A DNA stretch of 64,000 nucleotides from Oxytricha trifallax (lineage: Eukaryota; Ciliophora; Spirotrichea; Sporadotrichida; Oxytrichidae). The stretch is taken from NCBI GenBank assembly GCA_000711775.1, contig ARYC01016939.1:20457-84456 (forward strand), in the 5' to 3' direction. Made by a program: the position numbers and the translations under genes. Shown piece after piece: positions 23,740 to 36,729 of the stretch (the stretch's first letter is position 1; each line of letters begins with the position of its first letter). Under the pieces are notes generated by a model that did not search any database, was not told the DNA's origin, and saw only the letters and a program-made list of their open reading frames with translations.

Positions 23740-24480
23740 AAGCTGTGTATAAATATGGAATTAATTTTGTTTATACCTTTTATTAACATTTTATATGTTT
23801 TATTGATAAATAAAAAGTGATTATTAATATATTGAATTAAAAACTAAAAAACCTTTTTAATAATTCTTAATTAAAATAAGATAAAGATGAGTAAAGATCA
23901 AAATTTTTTAATAATAAAGACGTATTTTGGCATAAAGTTGACTGATAAAATTAAATAATATATTATAAAGTAAAGATTTTAATAATAATTAAAATAGAAA
24001 TAATCTTGGAACTTTCCCAAGAGAGAACCCTATCTTCCAATTTATATATTTATTTATATGTTCAATATAAAAATTGAATAAAATATTTTTTTCTTCATAA
24101 GCTATATGGGAACTTATTGTATATTTTTTGGATTTTATACTTTTCTCAATTTCTCCATTAAATTGATACTAAAATGTGAATACATTATTTTAACCATAAT
24201 TTTCCATCTTGTTATTAATTATTATATAAAAAAAATACCAAATACTGTAATTATAAACTTATTGAGGACTCTAATTAAATTACTATTTTTCTTATTGAAG
24301 TCCGAAAATAATTTATTATCATTAATAATTGAAACTTAAAATGATTATATTCGGAAATTAAACTTCTATAACTTGAATTCATATCATTCTCATTACAGAG
24401 ACTATACCACCTTTTTTCGAATCGTCTATATATATTACTGCAATCATCGAAGTATAAAATTCTGTTAATCTTTATTATTT
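23740..24480. other. AT-rich spacer
   Basis: No gene supported. The 77-codon ORF at 24106-24339 is Phe/Leu/Ile-rich, as chance frames in AT-rich DNA are. Confidence 0.45.
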
Positions 24481-24499
24481 AAAAAAATACATATTTCCT

Positions 24500-24700
24500 A
24501 TAAATTTTAAATAGGTCTCCACTTCTTCATAGTCACATTTTTCAACTTAGTAATTATCATGATTATAATCATCACAATCATTGTAATTCCATTCATAATT
24601 CGTAAATAGATCTTCTAGTTAACCAATTGTTTAATACCCATATTCTTCTGAATTTTCCACTTCATACTCTTTTTTTCTTCCTCCTCCACTTATTTGTTAT
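24500..24700 (-). CDS. acidic Asp/Tyr-rich coding fragment
   Basis: The complement reads SGGGRKKEYEVENSEEYGYQ, then LEDLFTNYEWNYNDCDDYNH and EKCDYEEVETYLKFIG without TGA, from about 24690 to 24500. Codon use (GAA, GAT, TAT, TGT) looks coding. No start is evident; a C10 run and AT-rich sequence lie upstream. Unrecognised; probably one segment of a split gene. Confidence 0.35.
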
Positions 24701-24879
24701 CTTCCTCACATTACTTGGGTAAGTTTTTAGATATTCCAAGTATTATAGATTAGGAATGCCCCCCCCCCTCATTACTAAATTATTAACTGAAAAGCTACTC
24801 TAAATTTCCCCTGGAAATATCACTATCCTACTGCTGTGATTTTCTCCGCTGTCGCGGAATAAAAACTTATGCTATTTCA

Positions 24880-26160
24880 AGGAGTAGTATCAGAAAAGAA
24901 AATTCAGTACAGCTACCATCAGCTCTAATAAAAGATTATTAATGTAAATTATTATTCTGTAATAAATGTTTTAAACTAGGCTTTTAATAAATATTAATTA
25001 GCAAATAATATCTCAGCAAGATAATTTTATTCAATAAATGGTGAATTTTCAAATAAAAATAAATATGAAAGAAGGTTGTTATAATATGTTAAATTCAAAT
25101 AATATGAATTTCATTTTTGAAAAAATATTTAAATTTTATCGCTTTAATTCGCTAACTCAAGATATCTAAAATAGAGATATATAATATACTATTTTAAAAT
25201 TTATTAAAAAAACTTCTATTTTAATAATTAAAGCAATTAATTAATTTTCTGTTATAAAAATTATTAATTTTAAATTACAAATATTATAATAGACTGCATG
25301 AAAATAAACCTTGGAATTAAATTGAACTTTATTTTCATTAAATTATCTAAAAACAAGAATAAAAGTAAATTTTAATTTTGAATCTGATTTGCCACAAATT
25401 TTCAAAAGCTAACATTATATGATTGTAGTAATACGTGCTTTTGCGTTATATATTTTAGTTTAGCTGCTTTAAAAGTAAAAAGTTATATTAATTATATTCT
25501 ATATAGTAAAAGCCATTTTCTTCCATTTAAAGAATTTATATGATGATTTAAATTATAATTTATTACAGAATTGTGTTAATTATTAAAAAGTATTTATAGT
25601 TTAAAGCGTAATTTATAAATAAAAAAATTAAGCTTAGATTTTGATCAGTATAGTATAAACTTAACTTAAGATCATTTTTAAAGAAGTTATTAAATAAATT
25701 AGCCAAATAATAGATGTTATTTTGTGACATAGATTATCTCAAAGATTTAATATCATATTTATAATTCATTCCTATTTTTAGATTGAAAATACAAATGAAA
25801 AAGAATTTGTATCAACTTTTATGATTTATTCTATACATTTCTTGAGATTTCATTAAAATTTACATAAAGCTAGTAAAGACTAGTTTTTGAGTGAATAAAG
25901 TGATTGAATAAGTAAAATATACATGAGATAAATATATCGAGAAGAATAGGATTTATATGAAACAGTTTTTATTTTATTGATAGTTTAGAAAATTAATTTA
26001 ATACTGTGTAATTATTGCGTAAGTAAGCATCATAGAGAATCTGCGTATTTTTGATCATATTAATGTGCTGTAATGCTGAGTTAGTTAGGGCGGTTTTATT
26101 TTACTTTGAATGTTATTGCTAGATGGAATATTGAATGTGAGAGATCTGATTTAGGATTAG
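24880..26160. other. AT-rich spacer
   Basis: No coding frame, RNA or repeat recognised. Confidence 0.45.
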
Positions 26161-26168
26161 AGGAAGTC

Positions 26169-26441
26169 TCAGTAGCTACAGTTGCTTTCCTATAGATGAT
26201 ACCTCAATACAGTAGAGGTATTCCAGTGGATGTCTAGCGTTTTTGAGCGAGTTTTGTGTCTTAAATCTTCAGGAAGTGGTTGAGGTAAATGTCTAGTCTC
26301 AAGCATGGTCATCTCTCTTTCGTAGTAATCATCCTCCACTGAGTAATCCCACTGATATCTGTTTCTCACTACAATTCTTCTAGTGACTGAAAAATTTCTT
26401 TAGAAAGAAAGCAATCGTGCTGCTAGAAAACTATTGCTCAT
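26169..26441 (-). CDS. small protein with mitochondrial-type presequence
   Basis: ATG 26441 to TGA at 26171-26169, 90 aa. The N-terminus MSNSFLAARLLSFQRNFSVT is rich in Ser/Leu/Arg with no acid residue and forms an amphipathic presequence. The mature part has YQWDYSVEDDYYEREMTMLE then RHLPQPLPEDLRHKTRSKTL. GC content is clearly above the flanks and the frame is continuous. It is isolated in AT-rich DNA, like a one-segment nanochromosome gene. Another open frame continues past the TGA (TVATETSSNPKSDL), so an unseen IES could extend the protein. Family not recognised. Confidence 0.65.
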
Positions 26442-26444
26442 TTT

Positions 26445-28425
26445 TAAAGATTATTAAATTATAATTAATTTACATTTGCAATTGTTATAACTCTTTTATC
26501 TTAAATTGCATCAAATTCAATAATGTATGTTTATAATTTTATAATCATTATATTAAACTGTTAATTTAAACAGCACTTGCAAATTCTACGATTTCTTTGG
26601 TTATTTCCTCTGTGATGTTGGTCTTCCGCATAAAAAGTCATTCTTTGACTAGTTTCTTTCTAAAAATAATACAGCTAATAAAAGAATTTTTCAAGATTTA
26701 ACTTTATAAATTCAGATTCAATTAAAAATATTCATCAACTTAACATGAAATAAGAAAGTCAGACTATTCAATATTTATAGGAATTTTATATATTTTATAT
26801 AAATAAAAAAAATTTAAATGTGATATTGTTTAAATTTCAATAAAAGAAAAATTATTGCTTTCCATATTAAGGTAAAAGTGATGAAAATCTAAATATTATT
26901 TTTAATATTATAATTCTGTTTTACTGAAGAATATAAGATAAAATTAGGCAAGGCAACAAATTTCAAAAAATAAATTTACTATTTATTTATTCTATCTCTA
27001 ATAAATTTAATAAATTAATAAAAAATACATAAATATTTTATTTTTAAATTGACTTTATTAGATAATATAAATTGATTTAATAAAAAATTAAGCTATTTAA
27101 AAAGAAATACTTTTATTATTTTAAAGAATGATTTAAGGAATATATTCTAGAGATTAGTACAAGAAAGACAAAATAGATTAAGGCTATAGGTCATTTTTAT
27201 TTTAAAATGAAAGGCATTTTAAAAATTATAAATTTATTTGAATTTAAAAAGCTTATGATTTGTATCTCTCTGCATTTTTTATTATAAGAGGGATTTTTGC
27301 AATGGTTATAAAAACTTTCAAAGTTTAAGTTCATAGTGAAAACATTTGCCTTAAACTATGAGAGAGTTGTAAATAGCTCAAAATATTCTCAAATAAATAA
27401 ATTGTAAATTTCTTAGAGGAATGTTTTACATTAGGAATAAAGACAATTATTAAATTAGGAATATGAATTGGAAGTTAAAAATAAGTAATTACAGTTAAAT
27501 TAAAATTGGCTGAAAATAAATATAATTAGGCTATAATCAAATTAAACCATCTTCAATGGATTATATTATAAAGGCATTTAAATCAAGCTAATTGTTTACT
27601 ATTCAGTAAATATTTAGATAATTTAATCCAATAATAATAATGAAATTTGCATTTATTTGTTATTAATTCTCAATCTTCATTCATAATAACAGAAAAGGTT
27701 TTCCAAACTCTAAATATAGTCTGCTAAATTCTTCACAAAAGTGTTTTATTGAAAGAATTCTTTGCAAGATTAATTTGGCATTTATATAAGTATTTTACTT
27801 CACATAACGCAGCTTCTTACCATAACTACTTAAATTATAACTAACTTTTTAAGTTCAGAGGGTAAAATTTGAATTCAATTCCATTACCTTCTAATAATTT
27901 TGAATATATAATACAGTATAAAATACAAAAGAATTTCCTTTTTCAAAATGTAGTTCTTCTTAAAATTTTATCTTTAAGAACTAGAAATATTGATATTATT
28001 CTAAATTTCTATCATTAAGTTGGCAAAATTGATTTTAATAGATAAATTAATAAAATTTCAATTGGGGGAATTTAAAATTACTCCATGTTATTGTTTGATA
28101 AATAATATTCTAAACTAATCAGAACATATACAGTTAGATAAGTATAATACATGATAAGGATATAATACAATTATAGTGTATTATAAATGCTAAAAATATA
28201 AAATGTACGAATTGGGTTTTTATATTGTCTTAAAACCATAGCTAACTTTAAATTAAAAAGCTCTCCTTGCTAATAGGTGAATATTTGCGAGTAGAAATAT
28301 GCAACTTAGTAAAACTACAAGTTAGTAGCTCTTAAAATTAATATTTGAAATCGAATATTATAAGATTTAAAATTTGCTATAACTTATATCAATTATGCGC
28401 TTTCTTAAAATTTGTTTGAAACCAA
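26445..28425. other. AT-rich spacer
   Basis: Long AT-rich stretch, no supported gene. Confidence 0.45.
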
Positions 28426-28429
28426 AACC

Positions 28430-30270
28430 TTTCCCCGCCAAATTGCACATTGAAATTTATATTTCCCAAGATCCCCGAAAAGAATGAATCTGGTCAATTA
28501 GACCTTGCTGAACACGAATACAAAATCAGAATTGAAAGATATAAAAAACGCGCAAAGTTATAGCAGTTTAAAGTTTTGTTTTAGGGATTGTTCTATTTAA
28601 AAAATATTTATCAATGTTTCTAAATAATATGTGAAAAATCAAGTCACCGATTGAACGATCAAAGAAATTTTCATAACAATTCAAATTAGTTTTTAGTAAT
28701 TAAACAATGATTCTGATAAATTAGACCTCTCAGTTAAATTAATTTATATATATTTTAAAAAGAATTAATATTTAGACCTTGGAAATTTAAATGTTACTTT
28801 GTAAATGAGAGTTTCTGTCTAAGCTGCTAACATAGATGCTAATATTTAGTGGATATGCTTAACTCCATTTCATTTAATGGGAAGGAATATTTATTATAAG
28901 CTATCATAATTGAAAATGAGCTACAAAAATTGAAAACAAGGTATCAAAATTGTCTGATAGGACAAAATCAATTTTGATAGCCTTAAAACAATTCTGGTAA
29001 CAATAAAATATATTAAAGTTATATTTCACATAATTTACATCTCTAGATTAAAAGACTTCGTCATAAAAATGATTTGATCGTTCATAAGTGAACTTGATTT
29101 TTCACATTTTATTAAGAAACATGGATTAATATTCATTAACAAGTACAATCAACCCTTAAACAAAACTTTGAAATGGCTATAACTTTGCGTGTTTTGAAGA
29201 TAAATTAATTCTGATTTTATAATCGTGTCTTAGCGAGGTCGAAATGATCAGATCTGATATTTTCGGGAGTTTATGGAAAATATAAGTTGCAAGTTGAGTT
29301 TTGCAGAGGAAAGGTTCGGCTCCTTGTCCAAATATTAAAAATCGAAAAATGGACAAAATAACCGACCTATAACTTTTAAAAAAGACTATATATCTGGAGT
29401 TCCAGTGCACACTCTTGCTCAGGAGCAAATTTAGTGGATTTTCTTAATTCCAGGTCACCCCATGAATTTCCGTGACCCTCTCCCGTTGCCATGAAAACCC
29501 ATAAAATGTATGTTCAACATACTCACTCATCAATTCCTAAATTTAATCTTCAAATGCCTGTATCTACGCGCGTTTTTAAGTTTAATCAATTCTGATTTTA
29601 TAATCGTGCTTAGCGATGTCAAAATAAATAGAACCATTGTTTATGGAATGATTTCATTAAAAACAAAGATTCTTATATTTAATCTTTTGAATTCGCTTCA
29701 AACTCTATATAATAAATGATTTAACACTTCTTACAAAAGAATTTAATATTTAAACATTTGAAATTTAAATGTTACTTTGTAAATGAGAGTTTGCATCTTA
29801 GCTGCTAAAGTAGATGCTAATATTAAGTGGATATGCTTAAATCCCTTTCATTTCATGGCAAGGAATATTTTTAATGAGCTATCAAAATTGAAAACAAGGT
29901 ATCAAAATAGTCTGATAGGACAATTTCAATTTTGATAGCCTTAAAACAATTATGGCCCCTATAACTTTTGAAAATGACTATATATCTAGTGTCCCGGTGT
30001 TACACTCTTGATCAGGAGCCCAAATTAAGTGGATTTGCTTAATTCCTGATCACCTCATGGATTTCCGTGACCTCTCCCAATGATGTGCAAATCATAAAAT
30101 TTAATGTTTAATATACTTATACATAGAATCCCAAAATTAAACTTTGAACTGCTTTTACTTTGCGTGTTTGAATATCTTTCAATTCTGATTTTGTATTCGT
30201 GCTCAGCGAGGTCTTATTAACCAGGTTTATTACTTAAAGGAGTTTTAAGGAAATGTAAATTGCATGTTGC
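28430..30270. repeat. complex tandem/inverted repeat cluster
   Basis: Two units in direct orientation (about 28770-29000 and 29745-29955) share GAAATTTAAATGTTACTTTG, then AGCTGCTAA..TAGATGCTAA and TTGAAAACAAGGTATCAAAA. A second module with CAATTCTGATTTTATAATCG and TTAGCGA(G/T)GTC occurs near 29165-29245, 29555-29625 and 30150-30215, and once inverted near 28490-28560. A third (TTTCCGTGACCTCTCCC) is at 29467 and 30062. Copies are 75-90% alike by eye. No ORF spans them. Confidence 0.75.
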
Positions 30271-30274
30271 ATTT

Positions 30275-32130
30275 TTGGTTAAGAGTTTGGTACAGAACAA
30301 ATAACATCCTAATTTTTATGAATAAAAATTATTAATCTTTTAAACTCTTATCAATATTTAGTTTCTTATAATTTAATAATATTAAATGCAAAAAATATAT
30401 TAGTAAATTTTAATAAATTGTTTGTTTGAAAAATCACTGCATTAAGAAACATTAAAGTGTTGACGTCATCGAGTTTTCAGAAATTTGATTTATTTATCTT
30501 AATTTTTTAATATGCATAGGTTCTTATTCTAAATTATTATTGTTAGAATTACTATTAGATTATCTATCTTCTTAATTTTTAATGCTAAATACAAAAGATT
30601 AGGAAATTGTATAAATTAAATATAGAAAAAACAGTCATGTAATCGAAAGTTGAAATAAAAATATAAGTAATTATTGAAAATCTCAAATAAATGAGAGTAT
30701 TTATACATATACTTCTAATAATATACTAAATGCCCTTATTTATTATTATGCGATAATATATTTATTTAGAATTTCTAAAATAATTCTACTTTAGCGGAGC
30801 AAGTTTATACTTTTATATATTATGCATATTTATATTATTTTGTTATTTTTACTTCATAAACATTTAATGCATCTCCCTGTCAGCGCATATAAATCCATGA
30901 CCTCTGATATTAGTTCTGTATTAATTCATATTATATTCTCCTCAGTTATTCATCATTAATTTTAATTTATTTTCTATGAGAAAATGTAAATATAATTATC
31001 TGAGAAGAAGTAAATTAAATGATAATAATAGCATTACGTTGCTTTAAAATGTTAGTCTTAGTAAGAACCACTCCGCTCAATTTTTATTTGGAATAATCTG
31101 ATTATTTTCTGTTTTGTCATAATAACAATTTTTAATTTTCTAAAAATTCACATACAATATTTATTAAGGTATTTTATTCTCTGTTTTACAGTTATCAGAA
31201 AAGATCCATAACAAATTCACCATTTATCAAATCACTTTTAGTGCATTCATATTTTAAAACTCAATTCTATTAAAATGATTTAAATAAATCAGGGGTGCTA
31301 TCAATTATTGCAATTCAATTAATATCTCAAAATATGAAAATAAATCTTTGCTTATTAATTGCATCAATGAAAATCACAATAAAATAATGGTTTAATGTTT
31401 TTGGTTGCCCATCAGTTATTGTTTGAAATCTATAAAAATTGATAATAACTTTATATAAATAATGAACTTATTGCATTGCACTAAATAGCACTTTATTTCG
31501 AAAACTGGTAAAAGCTTACCAAATACACTATGACAAAAAATGTCCTCTCCATTCCAATAAAGTTAAATAATTGATTCTTTTTACAATAATTTATTTAAAT
31601 TATAATACAACTTTGTAACTGGATTCATCTCTAATATTATTAATTTTATGATAATATTGCAAGATTTTAATTATCAAACATATAAAAGTATATTTATTTA
31701 TTAAAGTTTGCTTTTAAATTAATAAACAATTCATAATTCTTTAAAAAAGAACAAGGAATAAACTAAGAAATATTTTACACTTTCAAGAATGAAACTATAT
31801 TTTAATTACTATTATAAATTTAAACATTAAATTTATTATTCTTGGTTTCTTAATAATATCAAATTTTTAAATAAAACATAAGTCATTAAGTATGTATTGT
31901 AATAATAATAATAGTATTAAAATAAACTTTAAACCATTGCATTAAAAAAGATATAAGGATTCATCTCTAGATTTTAGTATTTCACATTTTACTTATTAAA
32001 TTATTTTTATTCTTATTATTTAATGTTATGTATTCAATCTTTAGAAATATATATTTCTATATAAAAATAATATGTTAGTAAATTTCTCAATATTGAAAAG
32101 GTTATTGAAAATGACTAAAGCTGTTGAAAT
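30275..32130. other. AT-rich spacer
   Basis: No gene or structured element recognised. Confidence 0.45.
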
Positions 32131-32132
32131 AT

Positions 32133-32592
32133 ATTATTAATATAGTATTTTCAAAATGGGGAAATTGTAAAAATAAAATTCAAATTTAAATTTAATTAAT
32201 AAAAACAGCCACTAACTTGCATGAGGCTTAAATAGAATTTGATATAGTAAGTATCCAAAATGTATGTATGTAATGGCCGTTACTATGCACCAACTTCATG
32301 AAAAGTTGGAAAGCTCGAATCCTGCTTTGGAATTTCTTTTTTTTGAGTTCCAATATATTTTTAATTAATTTTAAAACAAAAATAAAAGAAATTCCAAAGC
32401 AGGATTCGAACTTTCCAACTTTTCATGAAGTTGGTGCATAGTAACGGCCATTACATACATACATTTTTGGATACTTACTATATCAAATTCTATTTAAACC
32501 TCATGCAAATTAGTGGCTGTTTTTATTAATTAAATTTAAATTTGAATTTTATTTTTACAATTTCCCCATTTTGAAAATACTATATTAATAAT
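32133..32592. repeat. 460 bp palindrome containing tRNA-like T-arm
   Basis: Arms of about 205-215 bp (32133-32345 and 32375-32592) are nearly perfect inverted repeats around a 30-40 bp AT centre. Each arm carries AACTTTTCATGAAGTTGG and GGATTCGAA (complement TTCGAATCC), followed by TGCTTTGGAATTTC and a T-run. This looks like the B-box/T-arm and 3' end of a tRNA, but no matching 5' acceptor strand is present. Confidence 0.85.
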
Positions 32593-32612
32593 TGGGAAAT
32601 TATATAATAAAA

Positions 32613-33052
32613 ATGCTTACTAGTCTACTCTTCTTAATCACTTTTCTAGTATGAATTTTTTATTATGTTAGAAAGGCTGATTTACATAAGAAGGTACAGA
32701 AAAAGTTTTTAAATTTCCTGAAATTATCAGTAAGTTTGCGTATTCAGCTTTAAATGTCATGAATTCTGACTTGATACATAGATTTTATTAGGTTGCTGGT
32801 TTCTTAATTTATAAACAAATTTTGGAATTGGTGGTTAGAAATACACACTAAGCTAATCAGCCTAAAAAATGGCATCATAAATAAAAGGAAATTTATTACA
32901 CCTGTAAAATGAGATTTCACTCAAATCATAATAGACAAAGTAACTATCATAAAGATATTAAATTAATAAGTACAGTAAGTTTAATGTCAGAATCACTTGC
33001 TGTATTACCAAGTGAAAATAGTAAAGCCCACTCTTCTTGCTCTGTAGAATGA
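32613..33052 (+). CDS. small protein with N-terminal membrane anchor
   Basis: ATG 32613 (MLTSLLFLITFLV), one TGA at 32652-32654, then IFYYVRKADLHKKVQKKFLN. A canonical intron at about 32730-32791 (GTAAGT..TTATTAG) joins LKLS to VAGFLIYKQILELVVRNTHQ in frame. Then KKWHHKQKEIYYTCKMRFHS and SLAVLPSENSKAHSSCSVE end at a TGA (33050-33052). Coding continuity after the intron is convincing. The early TGA falls inside the hydrophobic segment; it may be a mutated Trp codon or mean the true start is elsewhere. Immediately downstream of the palindrome. Family unknown. Confidence 0.5.
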
Positions 33053-33059
33053 CAAAAAT

Positions 33060-35310
33060 TATTTTCTAAAAATTCTTTAGAAATATTATAAGAGAAATTA
33101 TTTTGTGTAGCCTCATCTTTTATTTGGTGAAGTAATTACTTAATTGATAATTGTATTTGGTCTTATAAAATATTTTAATTAAATTTAATATAAATATATT
33201 CTTAACTTACCTATTGATTTAAATTAAGAACCACTATTTATAGTAATTTTTTAACATAATAAAATAATATTAGTGATTTAGAATAAGTTGACGGAATTGT
33301 AATATGTAAAATTCATGGATAAAATTCTTGAATAATAAATGTATGAAATTTAAAATATTATAATCTTTTATTCATAAAAAATGACTTTATTAACTTTGGT
33401 AAATGATCTATAATCCATTTTAATTAAATGCCATCAATTAAGATATTTTTTTTTCATTTTACAATTTAAAATGGAGGATTATTTTTGTTTATGTTTAAAA
33501 TGTTGATAATTAATATTTGAAATTATTATTAAATTTCTTAAAATCTTTTTATTAAATCAATATAATAAGTTTAGATACATTTTATCTATTATTTTAATTA
33601 TCAAGTCAAGTATATTTAATTTATAGCATTGTAAACTTAGTTATTCATAACAATAATTAAATTTATTTTTCTTATTTATTTTAGATGCATTTTTAAGTAA
33701 TTTATAAAATATAATTTTGTAAAAGATGTGATAAGAAAATAATTATATTTATATGTACTTTTATCTCACTTTTAATATAATTAATGAAGTTAGTAATGAA
33801 TTTATATAATGAAATTTGTAAATATTAGTTTATCATGCGTTAACGTCTTTTAAGGAATTTTTACTTTTTTTAATGCCATGACCAATTGCAAAGTATCCTT
33901 AATCCTCTTTGAAAATTTTATTTAATTTATTCATTTATTAGTCTTGATAATTATGATTGTTTAATAATGATTTTAATTTTTTGCTTGATTTTTATTTTTT
34001 TATTCATTATTTTTTAATTAATTATCCAAATATAGCTTTCTGTTGTTTATGTTTTAAGATTCAGGATTATATTAATATATGGATTTGTTGCAAGTATATT
34101 TACCCAAGATATTCCACCTTAAATTGATGTTTTAATTTATTATTTTTCTAGCGAGATGATGACTAATAATTTCAAATGATATATATATCTATATATAATA
34201 TAAAATTTATATAATTTATTCTTATATTCTCATTTTGCAATATAATTAAAGCCAACTAAATACTAATGTCAGTTACATTTTATCATTATTGATTTAACAG
34301 TGAAAATTAGTTTTGCTAAGATTTTAAGGACTACAAATAAGGTAGATTTTTGAAATATTCAAGATTTTACCCTTTGGTCAAAGAATAAGATTTTTAAAGA
34401 TTTAAATCAAGCGAGTTTTTTTAAAAAATAAAATGAAATATTGTTACTATTTACGGGTTCTTGCATTAATCTATTAATATTATTGAAAGATTTACAAAAT
34501 CTTATTTTATAATAAATCTTTTTCATTTTTTATTTATTGAGCAAATCTTTTACAAACATAGTAATACTAAAATAAATTAACAATATTAAAGAGGTTTTAA
34601 TTTGGCTTTTTATTAAGGAGATGGAAATCTATTATTTAAGCTCATATCCTATTTATGTTCATTAAAGCATGTTTCTAAATTGAATTAGCTTTTTCTCTGT
34701 TTACTTAAATATTATTCATTATATCTTGACTAAATTTTATATATACTCAAATTTCTTGTATTCGAATCTTAATTATTAATGACTATTGGTTTTATAAAAA
34801 AGTATCTTGTTTTAAATCGAAATATTGATAAAAATCTGATTTATCTTTGCTTTAAGAATTAGATTTGTCAATTTGGTTTCTCATCGGAGATAGATTAAAA
34901 TTACTTTAGCAACTCTGCATCACTTAGTATTAATTTGCCAAGATATATTCCTATTTTACTTACTGGAGTAATATCCTCAGCTAAATCTAATAGTTAATTC
35001 GAATACTTACTTAAACTTTTTAGCTTCAGAATAGCATTACTTTCATTGCTGATTTAAGATTGGGGAATAATTTACTAATTTAATAGTTGAGTTTAGGAAT
35101 TTTTTAGCATATATGAGGTTCTTAGTTTTTAAAGAGAGTCTATTTTACCTATTATTATTCTTATTACAAATGGTGTCAATTTTGAAAGTCAGTAGAGAAA
35201 TAAAGTGCAATTTAAATATATCAAGATACTTATTAAACAAGAATATTTATGACTTTATTAATTGATGATTACTATAAAGGAAAATAAAGTCATTACTACA
35301 TTTTAATTCT
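33060..35310. other. AT-rich spacer
   Basis: No gene recognised. A further TGA-free run (33053-33130) after the preceding stop could be extra coding sequence. Confidence 0.45.
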
Positions 35311-35324
35311 GTGAGTTATTCTTA

Positions 35325-36240
35325 TGCAAGAAAAACAATTAATTTAACTTATAAAAGCAATTAATAATAATCCAAATATAATTGGGAAGAAGTGGCTAAT
35401 GAAGTAAAAGAGTCCATTTAATTGAGATATTCGCTTTCATAAGGTTTGATTGATCGAACAAATTGCATGTCATGTAGATGTAAATGACAATTACACATAT
35501 CACAGCCTAAAAAGAATTAATTTCAAATGGTTGATCTACCTACATATAATTATAAAATATTTGCTAAGAAAAATTAATTTAATTGTTTCTAGAACCTAGA
35601 AAATGACACAGTAATAGCAATATAAATAATTCTTCTAATATTAATGACTCCATTTTGCCAGTAGAAGGTATTATCTTTAAAGCCAATATAGTAAAGCAAA
35701 AATTGCTTGATTATATCGATTTAATTCAATCTATTCTTGTTTTTATTAAGCATCAATATGATAAGTAAGGGGTATCCAATAACCCATATGATTATGACTG
35801 GTAGAGTAAAATAGAAAATGTAAAAGTAGTGGTCATCATTCCAGCATTCTATCTAAAAATCCTTACTTAAATATGAAAAAACTCCTCAATTGTTATGCAG
35901 TTGAACATCCCAAATGTATAATATTATACTTAATAAATGTGTAACTTAAAATAGTAGGATATGTAAGAAATATAAAGACCATAGTTGTATAATTATCTTA
36001 AATTCTTGCTTTGAAGCATGTCAGGTTTAGTATAATACTTCAATTAAATTAAATAACTATACTTAGTTATAGATTATATTAAGTTTTTAAGTCATTTTAA
36101 TTAAGAAAAAATGAATTACTTAAAATATCCATTTATTAAGCTTCAAGATGACAAAAGATAGGCTAAAAACGAAGATTGGAAGTATTAAGAAAAATAGCAT
36201 TCCAAACACATATTTACTAAAGCTATCAAGAGAACCTGAT
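35325..36240 (+). CDS. SANT/Myb-like fragment and possible gene
   Basis: From ATG 35325 (MQEKQLIQLIKAINNNPNII), a one-base frame step leads to WEEVANEVKE, then GLIDRTNCMSCRCK ending in TGA near 35490. The spacing W..VA..V....RT..C..R is like a Myb/SANT repeat. Further plus-strand coding-like pieces follow (DSILPVEGIIFKANIVKQKL near 35650; KYPFIKLQDDKRQAKNEDWK near 36130) in changing frames. It could be one gene with unresolved IESs or a pseudogene. Assignment to SANT is weak. Confidence 0.35.
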
Positions 36241-36244
36241 GATT

Positions 36245-36725
36245 AAAAATATATGATTTACTAAATTTGGTTGAAACAGGTAATTTACTTTGATAAAACT
36301 TTAGTTAAAACAAGTAGCAGACAAAAATAATTGGTAAACATTATAGCGGTACTCATAGCTGAGAAATTTTCGAAATATTTTTCAATATTTAAGGCCAATC
36401 TAAATTTAAATCCCTTGCCATCAAAATCTCCAAGAAATAGCTTGCCAAAATTCTAAAAAGAACCGAATGATCTTTCTTTCTGCTTGGGTTCTTCATTAAT
36501 ATCCTAAGTTAAAGGGGGGGGGGTTTATTAATTTTTATATCATATTTAATTAGTTTAATTAAATACAACAAATATGTTTATAAAATATAAAAGTTATCAA
36601 ATTATTTTAATAATTGAATACCATAATTATATTTTTTGTAGCAAAAATACTAAGATTTAATTTAAGTTAATTATTATCCCATAATTCAATTATAAATGAT
36701 ATAGTATTTACAGTAATAATATAAT
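36245..36725. other. AT-rich spacer with G9-10 run
   Basis: No gene. A run of nine to ten G near 36512 stands out in AT-rich DNA. Confidence 0.4.
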
Positions 36726-36729
36726 AAAG

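Noticed and set aside
24106..24339. 77-codon ORF that looks like a membrane protein
   Set aside because: Composition is what AT-rich noncoding DNA gives (Phe, Ile, Leu, Asn, Lys); no supporting features.
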